A DNA stretch of 64,000 nt from Amycolatopsis granulosa (lineage in GTDB: Bacteria > Actinomycetota > Actinomycetes > Mycobacteriales > Pseudonocardiaceae): assembly GCF_011758745.1 (NCBI RefSeq), contig NZ_JAANOV010000001.1:1736001-1800000 (forward strand), read 5' to 3'. A program made the translations under genes and the position numbers. How positions within the stretch are numbered: the stretch's first letter is position 1; each line of letters begins with the position of its first letter. The notes under the pieces are model-generated. The model saw only the letters and a program-made list of their open reading frames with translations, was not told where the DNA came from and searched no databases. Of the stretch, positions 8,402 through 17,664 are shown piece by piece.

Positions 8402-8759
8402 GGCGAACGCCCCGGGGGTGCCGGAACCAGCCGGATCCCGCCCTCTACGCTGACCCGAGGGTCGGCTCACGCGGCCACCTCGGGGGGGTGGCCCACTGGG
8501 CTGCGGACCGCCGCCGGGCGGCCCCTGACCCTGGTGAGCGCACAGGGCTACCTCCGGCGCCTGCCCGCCCACCGTCTGGTCGGGGGCGCCGAGGGGGATC
8601 GGTTGTCGGTCTGGCACTCGACCACCTCCACCGGTGCAGCCATAGTCGACCACAGATCACACCCGATGCGCACCTGTGTTAGAAGACGTGTCCTGTGAAA
8701 TTCGTTCGACGTCCGCGTGACGACGGGCGAAAACGGCCAGAAAGGGATCCCCGAACCCC
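8402..8759. other. Divergent intergenic region, 358 bp
   Basis: It separates the HNH gene (minus) from the MscS gene (plus). No convincing gene is present; short open frames here lack ribosome-binding sites and family motifs. It presumably holds both promoters, but I cannot pick clear hexamers. Confidence 0.5.
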
Positions 8760-9719
8760 GTGACGCCGCTGCTCGACCAAGCACCCGAGTGCATCAACCA
8801 GACCGGTACCTGGTGCTATCAAGTGTTCCAGATCACCCACAACGAGTGGCTGGCGGCCTCCGCCAACTGGCTGATCGCCAAGCCACTGACGATCATCCTG
8901 ATTCTCCTGGTCGCCCTCCTCATCCGGTTCGCGCTGCACAAGCTGATCGACCGGATCACCACGATGCCGCGGAGCAACGGCGGCAAGCTGCCCACGATCC
9001 TGCGCCCCCTGCGCGAACGCGCCCCCGACATCCTCGGCCCGGTCGTGGCCGAACGGCGCCGCCAGCGCGCCAAGACGATCGGGTCGGTGCTGAAATCGCT
9101 GACCTCGTTCGTCGTGCTCGGTCTCGCGGCCATCTACATCCTCGGCGAGCTGGGCATCAACCTCGGCCCGCTGCTCGCCTCGGCCGGTGTGGTCGGAATC
9201 GCACTGGCCTTCGGCGCGCAGAACCTGGTCAAGGACTTCCTCTCCGGCATGTTCATGATGCTGGAGGACCAGTACGGCGTCGGCGACGTCGTGGACATCG
9301 GGCCGGCCACCGGCACGGTGGAGTCCGTGGGCCTGCGCATCACCACGATCCGGGACGTCAAGGGCACCGTGTGGTACGTCCGCAACGGCGAGGTCACCCG
9401 GGTCGGCAACTCCAGCCAGGGCTACGCGATCGCCCTGGTCGACGTGCCGCTGAGCTACAGCGCCGATGTGGAACGCGCCACAGCCGTGCTGACCGAGGCC
9501 GCGCACGCGGCCGCCGCCACCGAGTCCCTGGCGGTCGACCTGCTCGAGGAGCCGGAGGTGCTCGGCGTGGAAAAGGTCACGCCGGAGACCATCGAGCTGC
9601 GGCTGACGGTCAAGGTGCGGCCGGGCCGCCAGTGGGCCGTGCAGCGCCAGTTGCGCGCGGCATGCCTCACGGCGCTGGAGGAATCCGGCGTCCTGTCCGC
9701 CACGGCCACGGCACAATGA
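8760..9719 (+). CDS. Small-conductance mechanosensitive channel (MscS family)
   Basis: A 319-residue membrane channel that would release solutes during hypo-osmotic stress. About three membrane helices are visible: 43-60, 110-130, and the pore-lining TM3 around 140-170 ([28 protein letters not shown]), which has the Ala/Gly packing typical of MscS. The beta domain follows ([42 protein letters not shown]). The start is GTG at 8760, with AAAGGG rather far upstream, so a slightly different start is possible. glbO follows after 13 bp, suggesting co-transcription. Confidence 0.9.
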   Translation: MTPLLDQAPECINQTGTWCYQVFQITHNEWLAASANWLIAKPLTIILILLVALLIRFALHKLIDRITTMPRSNGGKLPTILRPLRERAPDILGPVVAERRRQRAKTIGSVLKSLTSFVVLGLAAIYILGELGINLGPLLASAGVVGIALAFGAQNLVKDFLSGMFMMLEDQYGVGDVVDIGPATGTVESVGLRITTIRDVKGTVWYVRNGEVTRVGNSSQGYAIALVDVPLSYSADVERATAVLTEAAHAAAATESLAVDLLEEPEVLGVEKVTPETIELRLTVKVRPGRQWAVQRQLRAACLTALEESGVLSATATAQ

Positions 9720-9732
9720 GGGGGTGACCGGT

Positions 9733-10116
9733 ATGAGTGAGCCCCAGTCCTTCTACGACGCCGTCGGTGGCGAACCGACGTTCCGCAAGATCGTCGCCCG
9801 GTTCTACGCCGAGGTGGCGCAGGACGAGGTGCTCCGGCCGCTGTACCCGGAGGAGGACCTCGGGCCGGCCGAGGACCGGTTGCGGCTGTTCCTGATGCAG
9901 TACTGGGGCGGCCCGCACACCTACTCCGACCAGCGCGGACACCCGCGCCTGCGGATGCGGCACGCGCCGTTCAAGATCGGGCCGATCGAGCGGGACGCGT
10001 GGCTGCGCGCGATGCGCGTCGCCGTCGACGAGGCCGGGCTGCCGGAGCCGCTGGAGACCCAGCTGTGGAACTACCTCGAGATGGCCGCGCACAGCATGAT
10101 GAACTCCTGGGTCTGA
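9733..10116 (+). CDS. glbO: Truncated haemoglobin GlbO (group II)
   Basis: A 127-residue 2-on-2 haemoglobin homologous to Rv2470, implicated in oxygen handling and redox protection near the respiratory membrane. Visible key residues are Tyr in RFYAEV (B10), the Tyr of RPLYPEEDL region (CD1), proximal His in RMRHAPF, and Trp in RDAWLRAM (G8). The start is ATG 9733 because GAGGGG lies 9 bases upstream; GTG at 9724 would overlap that site. Nearly every position of [24 protein letters not shown] is conserved with the mycobacterial protein. Confidence 0.95.
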   Translation: MSEPQSFYDAVGGEPTFRKIVARFYAEVAQDEVLRPLYPEEDLGPAEDRLRLFLMQYWGGPHTYSDQRGHPRLRMRHAPFKIGPIERDAWLRAMRVAVDEAGLPEPLETQLWNYLEMAAHSMMNSWV

Positions 10117-10123
10117 CCGGGTT

Positions 10124-10150
10124 CCCGTGCCCGTCCGGGACGGGCACGGG
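10124..10150. terminator. Palindromic terminator between convergent genes
   Basis: The 27-bp stretch CCCGTGCCCGTCC/GGGACGGGCACGGG is a near-perfect palindrome giving an 11-bp GC-rich stem between the glbO and LLM stop codons. There is no T-tract. Confidence 0.65.
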
Positions 10151-10158
10151 CTCCGGCG

Positions 10159-10998
10159 TCAGCCCAGCTTCGCCAGCTCGTTCGCCAGCGGCTCCAGCAC
10201 CTCGGGGGTGTGCGGCGGCGGCAGGTAGACGATCGCCAGGTCCAGGCCCTGCTCGCCGAGCGCGGCGGCCTCGTCCGCGACCTTGGCGTAGTCGCGGTCG
10301 GCGCCCAGCCGCACGTGGCTGGACAGCGTGATCTCCTTCGGGTCACGGCCGATGTCCGCGCAGTGGGCGTGCAGCACGTCGCGCTTGCGGGCGAACTCCG
10401 CCGCGGTACCGCCGACGAAGTTCCAGTGCTGCGCGAACCGGGCGGCGGTGCGCAGGGTCCGCTTCTCGCCACTGCCGCCGATGCAGATCGGCGGGTGCGG
10501 GCGCTGGATGCCCTTCGGCTCGTTGCGCGCCTCGGTGAGCTGGTAGTACTCGCCCTGGAAGGTGGTCGTCTCCTGCGTCAGCAGGCCGACGAGCACCTCG
10601 CACGCCTCCTCGAACCGGTCGCTGCGCTGCTTGACGGTGCCCAGCTCCATGCCGTAGGCGCCGGACTCCTCCTCGTTCCAGCCCGCGCCGATGCCGATCT
10701 CCAGCCGCCCGCCGGAGACGATGTCGAGCGTGGCGGCCATGTTGGCCAGCAGCGCCGGGTGCCGGTAGTGAATACCGCTCACCAGGGTGCCGAGCCGCAG
10801 CCGCCGCGTGGCCTGCGCGAGCGCGGTCAGCGTCACCCACCCCTCCAGGCACGGCCCGGTCGGATCGGAGAAGATCGGGTAGAAGTGGTCGAAGGTCCAG
10901 CCGGACTCGAAGGTCTCGATGTCGTCGGCCGCCCGCCACACGGCGAGCATGTCCGGCCACTCGGTGTTCTGCGGTGAGGTCTTGAACGCGAAGCGCAT
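10159..10998 (-). CDS. LLM-class (probably F420-dependent) oxidoreductase
   Basis: A 279-residue TIM-barrel flavin/F420 oxidoreductase of the luciferase-like superfamily. Typical segments are FESGWTFDHFYPIFSDPTGPCLEGW near the N-terminus, RLRLGTLVSGIHYRHPALLANMAATLDIVSGGRLEIGIGAGW (about 67-108) and PPICIGGSGEKRTLRTAARFAQHWN. Members with this pattern in mycothiol-producing actinomycetes usually use F420, which is a family inference; substrate is unknown. The ATG is preceded by TAGGGT at 6 bases, so the mRNA is probably leaderless, and a perfect palindrome overlaps the promoter. Confidence 0.85.
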   Translation of the reverse strand: MRFAFKTSPQNTEWPDMLAVWRAADDIETFESGWTFDHFYPIFSDPTGPCLEGWVTLTALAQATRRLRLGTLVSGIHYRHPALLANMAATLDIVSGGRLEIGIGAGWNEEESGAYGMELGTVKQRSDRFEEACEVLVGLLTQETTTFQGEYYQLTEARNEPKGIQRPHPPICIGGSGEKRTLRTAARFAQHWNFVGGTAAEFARKRDVLHAHCADIGRDPKEITLSSHVRLGADRDYAKVADEAAALGEQGLDLAIVYLPPPHTPEVLEPLANELAKLG

Positions 10999-11004
10999 GA
11001 ACCG

Positions 11005-11030
11005 ACCCTAATGACCTGGAGCAGCTCCAG
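11005..11030 (-). promoter_or_regulatory. Leaderless promoter with palindromic operator of the LLM gene
   Basis: On the minus strand TAGGGT (11005-11010) ends 6 bases before the ATG. Just upstream is the perfect palindrome CTGGAGC-A-GCTCCAG (11016-11030), located where a repressor would block the -35/spacer region. Confidence 0.55.
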
Positions 11031-11036
11031 CGCAAG

Positions 11037-11681
11037 TCAGAACAGCAGCGGCAGCAACGCGTGCCGCCGCCGCACCACGGCGCCGTAGCGGGCGTCCAGG
11101 CGCATCCACGAGTTCGTCGCCGTCACGCGGATGACGTCGTCCGGGATGGCCGAGTCGAAGAACCCCATCCCGGACAGCGCGAACAGGCAGCGCATCTGGA
11201 CCTTGACCTCGAGATCACCGGCGCTGACCGTCAGCACGGCCTGATCCATCAGCGACGCCGGCGGCGTGCCGTGCGGACCGGCGTTCTCCCTGGCGAGCGC
11301 CACCCCGCGTTCGGTGAGGTCGCTGATCACCGTCATGGGCAGCTCGTCGACCAGCTGCCACCCGGCACCGGCCGGCAGTTCCCCGTGCCACAACAGGTCC
11401 CGCGGCGGCCCCGGGTCCATCCGCTCGCCGCCGGCGACGGTCAGGGCCGCCAGCAGCTCGTTGCCCGACACCGTTAAATCGCCCGGCTCGACCTCGCCGT
11501 GCACGGCCCGCGTCGCCAGGCAGTCGAACGGAGTGGACACCCAGGCCTCGACGATGCCGACGACACCGGTGCCGCGGTTGCGCAACCGCACCGCGGCCTG
11601 GCCGTCCAGCCGCACCGCCCGGGCCACGAAGGCCCCGAGCGTCTCGCGGTCGCCCCGGTCGGGGATGTGCAGCTCGGTCAC
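11037..11681 (-). CDS. Conserved hypothetical protein (Rv2474c-like)
   Basis: A 214-residue protein of unknown function. Its place directly after the thioesterase and gdh genes matches Rv2474c, which has about the same length. It has no signal peptide, no membrane helix and no catalytic motif I can name. The start ATG overlaps the thioesterase stop by 4 bp (ATGA), so the two are translationally coupled, suggesting a functional link or at least fixed stoichiometry. Confidence 0.75.
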   Translation of the reverse strand: MTELHIPDRGDRETLGAFVARAVRLDGQAAVRLRNRGTGVVGIVEAWVSTPFDCLATRAVHGEVEPGDLTVSGNELLAALTVAGGERMDPGPPRDLLWHGELPAGAGWQLVDELPMTVISDLTERGVALARENAGPHGTPPASLMDQAVLTVSAGDLEVKVQMRCLFALSGMGFFDSAIPDDVIRVTATNSWMRLDARYGAVVRRRHALLPLLF

Positions 11682-12100
11682 GCGCCCGCCTCCGTCAGCC
11701 GGGTCCGCAGGAACGCGCGTTCCTCCGGGGTCAGGCGGCGCGGCCGGCCGGTGGTGACGTCGTAGGGCGCGAGGACGGTCTCGGCGGTGACCGCGACCGG
11801 CGACCCGGCATCCGGACCGTCGTGCACCCGGTAGTCCAGGGTCAGCGACGCGAACTTCAGGTCCTTCAGCGAGATCTCCACCCGGATCTCCTGCCCGCCC
11901 ACCACGATCGGGGCCCGGTAGTGCACGGCCAGCCGGACGACGACCATGCCCTTCGCGAACTCCGCGAGCCCGGCGCGGCCCGCTTCGTCGAACAACAACG
12001 GCACGCGTGCTTCTTCGAGCAACGTCACCATGTTCGCGTGGTTGACGTGCCCGAACACGTCCATGTCCGACCAGCGGGGCCGCACCGTCGCTACGTACAC
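11678..12100 (-). CDS. Acyl-CoA thioesterase, hotdog fold (Rv2475c-like)
   Basis: A 140-residue 4HBT-type thioesterase that would hydrolyse an acyl-CoA of unknown chain. The family signature RWSDMDVFGHVNHANMVTLLEEAR (about 8-31) contains the catalytic Asp and the GHVNH motif. The start is GTG at 12100, 10 bases after the gdh stop; the frame is open far upstream inside gdh but without homology. Its stop overlaps the next gene's start by 4 bp. gdh-thioesterase-Rv2474c-like form one operon, as in M. tuberculosis. Confidence 0.88.
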   Translation of the reverse strand: MYVATVRPRWSDMDVFGHVNHANMVTLLEEARVPLLFDEAGRAGLAEFAKGMVVVRLAVHYRAPIVVGGQEIRVEISLKDLKFASLTLDYRVHDGPDAGSPVAVTAETVLAPYDVTTGRPRRLTPEERAFLRTRLTEAGA

Positions 12101-12110
12101 CCCGTTATTC

Positions 12111-15100
12111 CTACCGCACCGTGCTCCGCAGCTGGCGGGCGGCGACGGACAGCGTCGCGAGGTCGAGACGGCCCGACTGGTTGATCTCGTCGAGCGCGAC
12201 CCGCGCCCGGGCCAGCCGGGACGCGTTCGTCTTCTCCCACTGCGCGATCTTGCTGTCGGTGTCGTCCTCCGGATCGCTGTGCCGCAACGCGTCCAGCGTG
12301 ATCGCCCGCAACGAGGAGTACACGTCGTCCCGCAGCGACAGCCGCGCCAGCGCGTGCCAGCGGTTGCCCCGCTCCAGCGCACTGATCGACGTGAGCAGCC
12401 GGTCGACGTCCAGGTGCGCGGACAGCGCGTAGTACAGCCGCGCCGCGTCCTCGGGGCTGCTCTCCGCGTCCACCCCGGCCTCCCGGACGGCCAGCTCGGC
12501 CACCTCGACGACGTCGAGCAGGCCGTAGGCGTCGAGCAGCACGCCCACCCGCAACGCCAGCTCACGCGGCACCCCGGCCTCGGCGTACCGGTCGGCCTGC
12601 GCGCGGACCGCGTCGGCCTCGCGGCCACGCAGCAGCGTGTCCGCCTTCGGCGCCAGCGCGGCGACGACCGGCCCGAACCGCGAGATCTCCGCGCCCACGG
12701 CCAGCGGTTGCGGGCGGTTGGCGAGGAACCAGCGCGCGGCGCGGTCCAGCAGCCGCCGCGACTCCAGCATCATCTCGTCCTGGACCTCGGTGGGCACCGT
12801 GTTGTCCAGGGCGTGGATGTCGTTCCACAGCTCGTTGAGGTTGAACACGCGCGTGACGATCGTGTACGCGCGCACCGCGTCGGTGGCGGTCGCGTTCATC
12901 TCCTCGGCCAGCCGGTACGCGTAGGACACGCCCGCGCCGTCGACCACCTCGTTGACCAGCAGCGTGGTGATGATCTGGCGGCGCAGCGGGTGCTCGCCGA
13001 TGCGGTCGCCGAACCGTTCCCGCAGCGGCTGCGGGAAGTACTCGGGCAGGCGCCGCGCGAACACCTCGGCGTCCGGCAGGTCGCTGGCCAGCAGCTCGTC
13101 CTTCAGCTCCAGCTTCACATGCGCCAGCAGCGTCGCCAGCTCCGGCGAGGTGAGGCCCTGACCGGCCTTCTCCAGCGCCTGGAACTGCTGCTTGCTGGGC
13201 AGTGCCTCCAGCTTGCGGTCCAGCGCCCCGGCCTTCTCCAGGTTCGCCACCAGCCGGGCGTGCACCGGAAGCATCGGCACCGCGTGCGCCCGGCTGACGC
13301 CGAGCACCGCGTTCTGGTGGTAGTTGTCCGCCAGCACCAGACGGCCGACCTCGTCGGTCATCTCGTGCAACAGGGCGTTGCGCTGCTCGCGGTCCAGCGC
13401 ACCGCTGCTCACCAGGTGGTCGAGCAGGATCTTGATGTTGACCTCGTGGTCGGAGCAGTCCACCCCTGCCGAGTTGTCCAGCGCGTCGGTGTTGATCTTG
13501 CCGCCGGTACGGGCGAACTCGATGCGGCCCCGCTGGGTCAGACCCAGGTTGCCGCCCTCGCCGACCACCTTGACCCGCAGCTCGTTGCCGTTCACGCGCA
13601 CCGCATCGTTGGCCTTGTCGCCGGCGTCGGCGTGGCTTTCCGTTTCGGCCTTGACATAGGTGCCGATGCCGCCGTTCCACAGCAGATCCACCGGCGCGAG
13701 CAGGATCGCGCGGATCAGGTCGGCCGGCGCGAGCTGCGTGACGTCGTCGGCCAGGCCGAGTGCCTGACGCACCTGCGGGGACACCGGGATCGTCTTGGCA
13801 CTGCGGGAGAACACCCCGCCGCCCTCGCTGATGAGGGAACGGTCGTAGTCCTCCCACGACGAGCGCGGCAGCTCGAACAGCCGCTTGCGCTCCCGGAACG
13901 ACGACGCCGCATCCGGGTTCGGGTCGAGGAAGATGTGCAGGTGGTTGAAGGCGGCCACCAGCCGGATGTGCTCGGACAGCAGCATGCCGTTGCCGAACAC
14001 GTCACCCGCCATGTCACCGATGCCGACGACCGTGAAGTCCTGGCTCTGGGTGTCCACACCCAGCTCGCGGAAGTGCCGCTTCACGCTCTCCCACGCACCA
14101 CGCGCGGTGATGCCCATCGCCTTGTGGTCGTAGCCGATCGAACCGCCCGAGGCGAATGCGTCGCCCAGCCAGAAGCCGTAGTTCGCGGACACCTCGTTGG
14201 CGATGTCGGAGAACGTCGCGGTGCCCTTGTCCGCGGCGACCACCAGGTAGTTGTCGTCACCGTCGTACCGGACCACATCCTGCGCCGGCACCGTACGGCC
14301 CTCGACGAGGTTGTCGGTGAGGTCGAGGAGCCCGGAGATGAACATGCGGTAGCAGGCGATGCCCTCGGCCAGGTGCGCGTCCCGGTCCACCCCCGGGTCG
14401 CCGGTGGGCACCGGCGGCCGCTTCACCACGAACCCGCCCTTCGCGCCGACCGGCACGATGACCGCGTTCTTCACCGCCTGCGCCTTGACCAGGCCCAGGA
14501 TCTCGGTGCGGAAGTCCTCCCGGCGGTCCGACCAGCGCAGCCCACCACGGGCGACCGAACCGAAGCGCAGGTGCACGCCCTCCACGCGCGGCGAGTACAC
14601 GAAGATCTCGAACCGCGGCCGCGGCTCGGGCAGGTCCGGCACGCGCTGCGGGTCCAGCTTGAGCGCGAGGTACGGGCGGGGACGACCGTCGGCGTCGGTG
14701 ACCCGGTAGTTGGTGCGCAGCGTCGCGCAGATGACCGACAGCAGGCGCCGCAGGATGCGGTCCTCGTCCAGGCTGGTGACGCCGTCGATCATCGTCGAGA
14801 TCTCGTCGACGAGCGCGTCGGTCTGCGAGTCCGCGGCCGGGTCGGTGGCCAGGTCGAACCGGTGCTCGAACAGCCGCACCAGCTCGGTGGCGATATCGGT
14901 GTGGGCGAGGACGGCGCGCTGGATGTACTCCTGCGAGTACGGCGTGCCGGCCTGGCGCAGGTACCGCGAGTAGGCCCGCAGCACCGCCGCCTGACGCCAG
15001 GTCAGCCCGGCGCGCAGCACGAGCGCGTTGAAGTCGTCGACCTCGCAGTCACCCCGCCAGGCGGCGGCGAACGCGTCCTGGAACCGTTCCCGCAGGTCGT

Positions 15101-17081
15101 GCTCGGCGTCACCGAGGTCGGTCAGGCCGATCCGCAAGCCGAAGTCGTACACCCAGGATCGGGTGCCGTCCCAGCGGCGCAGCTCGTAGGGCCGCTCGTC
15201 GACGACCTCCAGGCCCATCCGCTGCAACACGGGCAGCACGGCCGACAGCGTGACGCCCTCACCGAGCAGGTAGAGCTTGAACCGCCGCTCCCCCGGCTCG
15301 GCGCCCTCCGGTGTGTAGAACGACATCGCCAGGTCGTCCGGGCCGGACAGGCTCTCCAGCTTGCGCAGGTCCGCCAGCGCCTCGACCGCGGTGAAGTCCT
15401 CCTTGTACGCCTCCGGGAAGATGCCGGAGTAGCGCTGGCCCAGCTCGGTGGCCGACTCCTCGCCCAGGGTGGCGGTGGTGCGGCCGGCCTCGCCGGCCCG
15501 CTCACGCCGTTCCGCGAGGATCGCCTCGACCATCAGGTCGTCCCAGTTGCGCACCGCGGCGTTGAGACGCTCCTGGATGCGCAGCACGTCCGGCTCGACG
15601 CGGCTGGACGGGTCGGTGTGCACGATGAAGTGCACCTGCGCGAGCGCCGTCTCGCCGACCCGCGTCCCGTACTCGAGATGGGTGCCCTCGAGCTCGGCGA
15701 GCAGGACCTCCTGCATCGCCAGGCGGGAGCGGGTGGTGTAGCGGTCGCGCGGGAGGAACACCAGGCACGAGTAGAAGCGGCCGAAGGTGTCCCGGCGCAG
15801 GAACAGCCGCAGCCGACGGCGGTCGGACAGCGTGATCGCGCCGACCGCGGTCGAGTAGAGCGAGTCGAGGTCGGCGGAGAACAGGTCCGCACGCGGCCAG
15901 TTCTGCAGAACCTCCAGCATGCGCTGGCCGGAGTAGGACTCCATCGGGAAGCCGGCGCGGTGGATGACCTCACGCACCTTGCGGGCCACCACGGGCACGT
16001 CCAGGACGTCCTCGTGCAGCGCGGAAGTGGTGAACATGCCGAGGAACCGGTGCTCGCCGCTGACGTTGCCGCGGTCGTCGAAGGTCTTCACACCCACGTA
16101 GTACGGGTAGACCGGACGGTTCACCGTGGAGGGCGCGCTGGCCTGGGTGAGGACGAGCAGGTGCGGCGCGAGGGCGGTGGCGGCGCTGTCCGGGCCGGCG
16201 GTCAGGCTGCGCGCGGCGAGGCTGTCCTGCCGGAGGACGCCGAGGCCGGAGGCGAGGACGGCACGCAGGGCGGGCTCGTCGGTGCCCGGGTCGGGGTCCT
16301 CGACCAGTTCGTAGCGGCGGTAGCCGAGGAACATGAAGTGGCCGCGGGCGAGCCACCGCAGCAGGGCGGCACCCTCGCCCACCTCATCGGCGGGCAAGGG
16401 CGGCGGCGTGGCGTCGAGCTCGGCGGCGAGGCCCTCCGCGGCCTGGATCATCTTGTCGGTGTCCTCGACGACCTCGCGGACGTCGCCGAGCACGGACGCG
16501 AGGTGGGTGTCCAGCTCGCGAGCGCGGTTGAGGTCGGTGATCAGGTCGATCTCGACGTACATCCAGGACTCGAGCATCGCCCCGTCCGGCGGGTCCGCCA
16601 CGTCGGCCGCCGGGTGGACCTTGATCAGCTCCCCGGTGATGTCCCGCGTGACGGCGACGATGGGGTGCACGAGACGCTGCACCTGGACGCCGTCGCGGGC
16701 GAGCTTGGCGGTGATCGAGTCGACCAGGTAGGGCATGTCGTCGGTGACGATCTGCACCACGGTGGCGTCGCGGGTCCAGCCGTCCTCGGCGGTCGTGGGG
16801 TTGAGCAGGCGCACCGCGGGCCGTCCCGGCATGCGGTTGCGGGCGAACTCCTGGTGCGAACGCACCGCGCCGACGAGGTCGACCGGGTCGTCGCCCAGGA
16901 TCTCGTCGGCGGGGATGTGGCGGTAGTAGAGGTGGATGAGGTCTGCGATGTCCGGCGCGTGCCGGGCCGCGGCTTCGATCAGCTCGTCCCGGATCTGCTC
17001 CGGGCTGGCGGGTCGCTGGCGGTTGTCGGGGGCTGTTCCGGACGTGGTTCCGGGGCGGACGGACACTCTTGACGAGCTCAT
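12111..17081 (-). CDS. gdh: NAD-specific glutamate dehydrogenase, large (180-kDa) class
   Basis: A 1656-residue enzyme that deaminates glutamate to 2-oxoglutarate with NAD, homologous to Rv2476c, a target of GarA control in mycobacteria. The first 700 residues carry ACT-like regulatory segments (VVQIVTDDMPYLVDSITAKL). The catalytic core spans about 750-1200: KNAVIVPVGAKGGFVVKRPP has the substrate-binding lysine, and TVVGIGDMAGDVFGNGML begins the NAD-binding Rossmann fold. A helical C-terminal domain follows. ATG 17081 is preferred (GGAG 11 bases upstream) over TTG 17090. The opposite strand is also open for 1708 codons, which is a composition artefact. Confidence 0.95.
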   Translation of the reverse strand: MSSSRVSVRPGTTSGTAPDNRQRPASPEQIRDELIEAAARHAPDIADLIHLYYRHIPADEILGDDPVDLVGAVRSHQEFARNRMPGRPAVRLLNPTTAEDGWTRDATVVQIVTDDMPYLVDSITAKLARDGVQVQRLVHPIVAVTRDITGELIKVHPAADVADPPDGAMLESWMYVEIDLITDLNRARELDTHLASVLGDVREVVEDTDKMIQAAEGLAAELDATPPPLPADEVGEGAALLRWLARGHFMFLGYRRYELVEDPDPGTDEPALRAVLASGLGVLRQDSLAARSLTAGPDSAATALAPHLLVLTQASAPSTVNRPVYPYYVGVKTFDDRGNVSGEHRFLGMFTTSALHEDVLDVPVVARKVREVIHRAGFPMESYSGQRMLEVLQNWPRADLFSADLDSLYSTAVGAITLSDRRRLRLFLRRDTFGRFYSCLVFLPRDRYTTRSRLAMQEVLLAELEGTHLEYGTRVGETALAQVHFIVHTDPSSRVEPDVLRIQERLNAAVRNWDDLMVEAILAERRERAGEAGRTTATLGEESATELGQRYSGIFPEAYKEDFTAVEALADLRKLESLSGPDDLAMSFYTPEGAEPGERRFKLYLLGEGVTLSAVLPVLQRMGLEVVDERPYELRRWDGTRSWVYDFGLRIGLTDLGDAEHDLRERFQDAFAAAWRGDCEVDDFNALVLRAGLTWRQAAVLRAYSRYLRQAGTPYSQEYIQRAVLAHTDIATELVRLFEHRFDLATDPAADSQTDALVDEISTMIDGVTSLDEDRILRRLLSVICATLRTNYRVTDADGRPRPYLALKLDPQRVPDLPEPRPRFEIFVYSPRVEGVHLRFGSVARGGLRWSDRREDFRTEILGLVKAQAVKNAVIVPVGAKGGFVVKRPPVPTGDPGVDRDAHLAEGIACYRMFISGLLDLTDNLVEGRTVPAQDVVRYDGDDNYLVVAADKGTATFSDIANEVSANYGFWLGDAFASGGSIGYDHKAMGITARGAWESVKRHFRELGVDTQSQDFTVVGIGDMAGDVFGNGMLLSEHIRLVAAFNHLHIFLDPNPDAASSFRERKRLFELPRSSWEDYDRSLISEGGGVFSRSAKTIPVSPQVRQALGLADDVTQLAPADLIRAILLAPVDLLWNGGIGTYVKAETESHADAGDKANDAVRVNGNELRVKVVGEGGNLGLTQRGRIEFARTGGKINTDALDNSAGVDCSDHEVNIKILLDHLVSSGALDREQRNALLHEMTDEVGRLVLADNYHQNAVLGVSRAHAVPMLPVHARLVANLEKAGALDRKLEALPSKQQFQALEKAGQGLTSPELATLLAHVKLELKDELLASDLPDAEVFARRLPEYFPQPLRERFGDRIGEHPLRRQIITTLLVNEVVDGAGVSYAYRLAEEMNATATDAVRAYTIVTRVFNLNELWNDIHALDNTVPTEVQDEMMLESRRLLDRAARWFLANRPQPLAVGAEISRFGPVVAALAPKADTLLRGREADAVRAQADRYAEAGVPRELALRVGVLLDAYGLLDVVEVAELAVREAGVDAESSPEDAARLYYALSAHLDVDRLLTSISALERGNRWHALARLSLRDDVYSSLRAITLDALRHSDPEDDTDSKIAQWEKTNASRLARARVALDEINQSGRLDLATLSVAARQLRSTVR

Positions 17082-17664
17082 CTCAGGCAACTCTCCACCG
17101 AGTCTGATCGCGCGCGTGACGCTGAACGAACACCACCATAACCAGCTCGTAAATCGTGCTCACGTCGGACCATCGGATCGTTGAATCGATGCACAATCGG
17201 GGCGCGGGTGGCGCGTGCTCGTGCGGTGCCCGTACCGGGTCGGCTGCCGCTCGGCTCCCGCAGCGCGCCGCCGGCTGCTCAGCGCCCAGCGGCTCGCGAC
17301 CGCGCCACCTGTGGCACTTGGCCCCGCACGACCACTCATGGGCATGCCCACCGGGCCGCGCGCGTCCACGGCGCGGCCGAGATGTGGCCAGAGCCACAAC
17401 GGGCCGTCCCGACGGTTTCGCGCTCCAGCAGCGCGGCCGACGCGAACACGTCCGGACCCTCGGCTCCCGCTTGGCAGAGCCCACGGCCACGCCGATTCCG
17501 CGTCGCGCGCAGCCCACCGGTGCGGTGGTACGCCCCGCGGCAACCGGGCAGAACCAAGCGCGGCGTCCACCAGCCCAGGCGCGTGCCCCGGCCCGGGATC
17601 GCGTCGCCGTGCCGGTGTGGCTTCGCGGTCCGCCCGCGGCAGCGCGAGCGGATGGCGGCGTGCG
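17082..17664. other. Intergenic region, 583 bp, upstream of gdh
   Basis: It lies between gdh and the stop of the 929-residue protein gene. All frames are patchily open because of high GC, but none has a good ribosome-binding site or recognisable motif. Apart from the candidate gdh promoter and a short palindrome GCCAC-CT-GTGGC (17304-17315) I see nothing. Confidence 0.5.
17135..17163 (-). promoter_or_regulatory. Candidate gdh promoter
   Basis: On the minus strand GTGAGC (17163-17158) and TATGGT (17140-17135) are 17 bp apart, placing the mRNA start about 45 bases before the gdh start codon. Confidence 0.35.

Noticed and set aside
11946-17072. A 1708-codon open frame on the plus strand opposite gdh
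   Set aside because: It is the mirror of gdh caused by high GC at third positions. Its composition (Arg, Val, Gln, His-rich) matches no protein, while the minus strand gives a full-length GDH.
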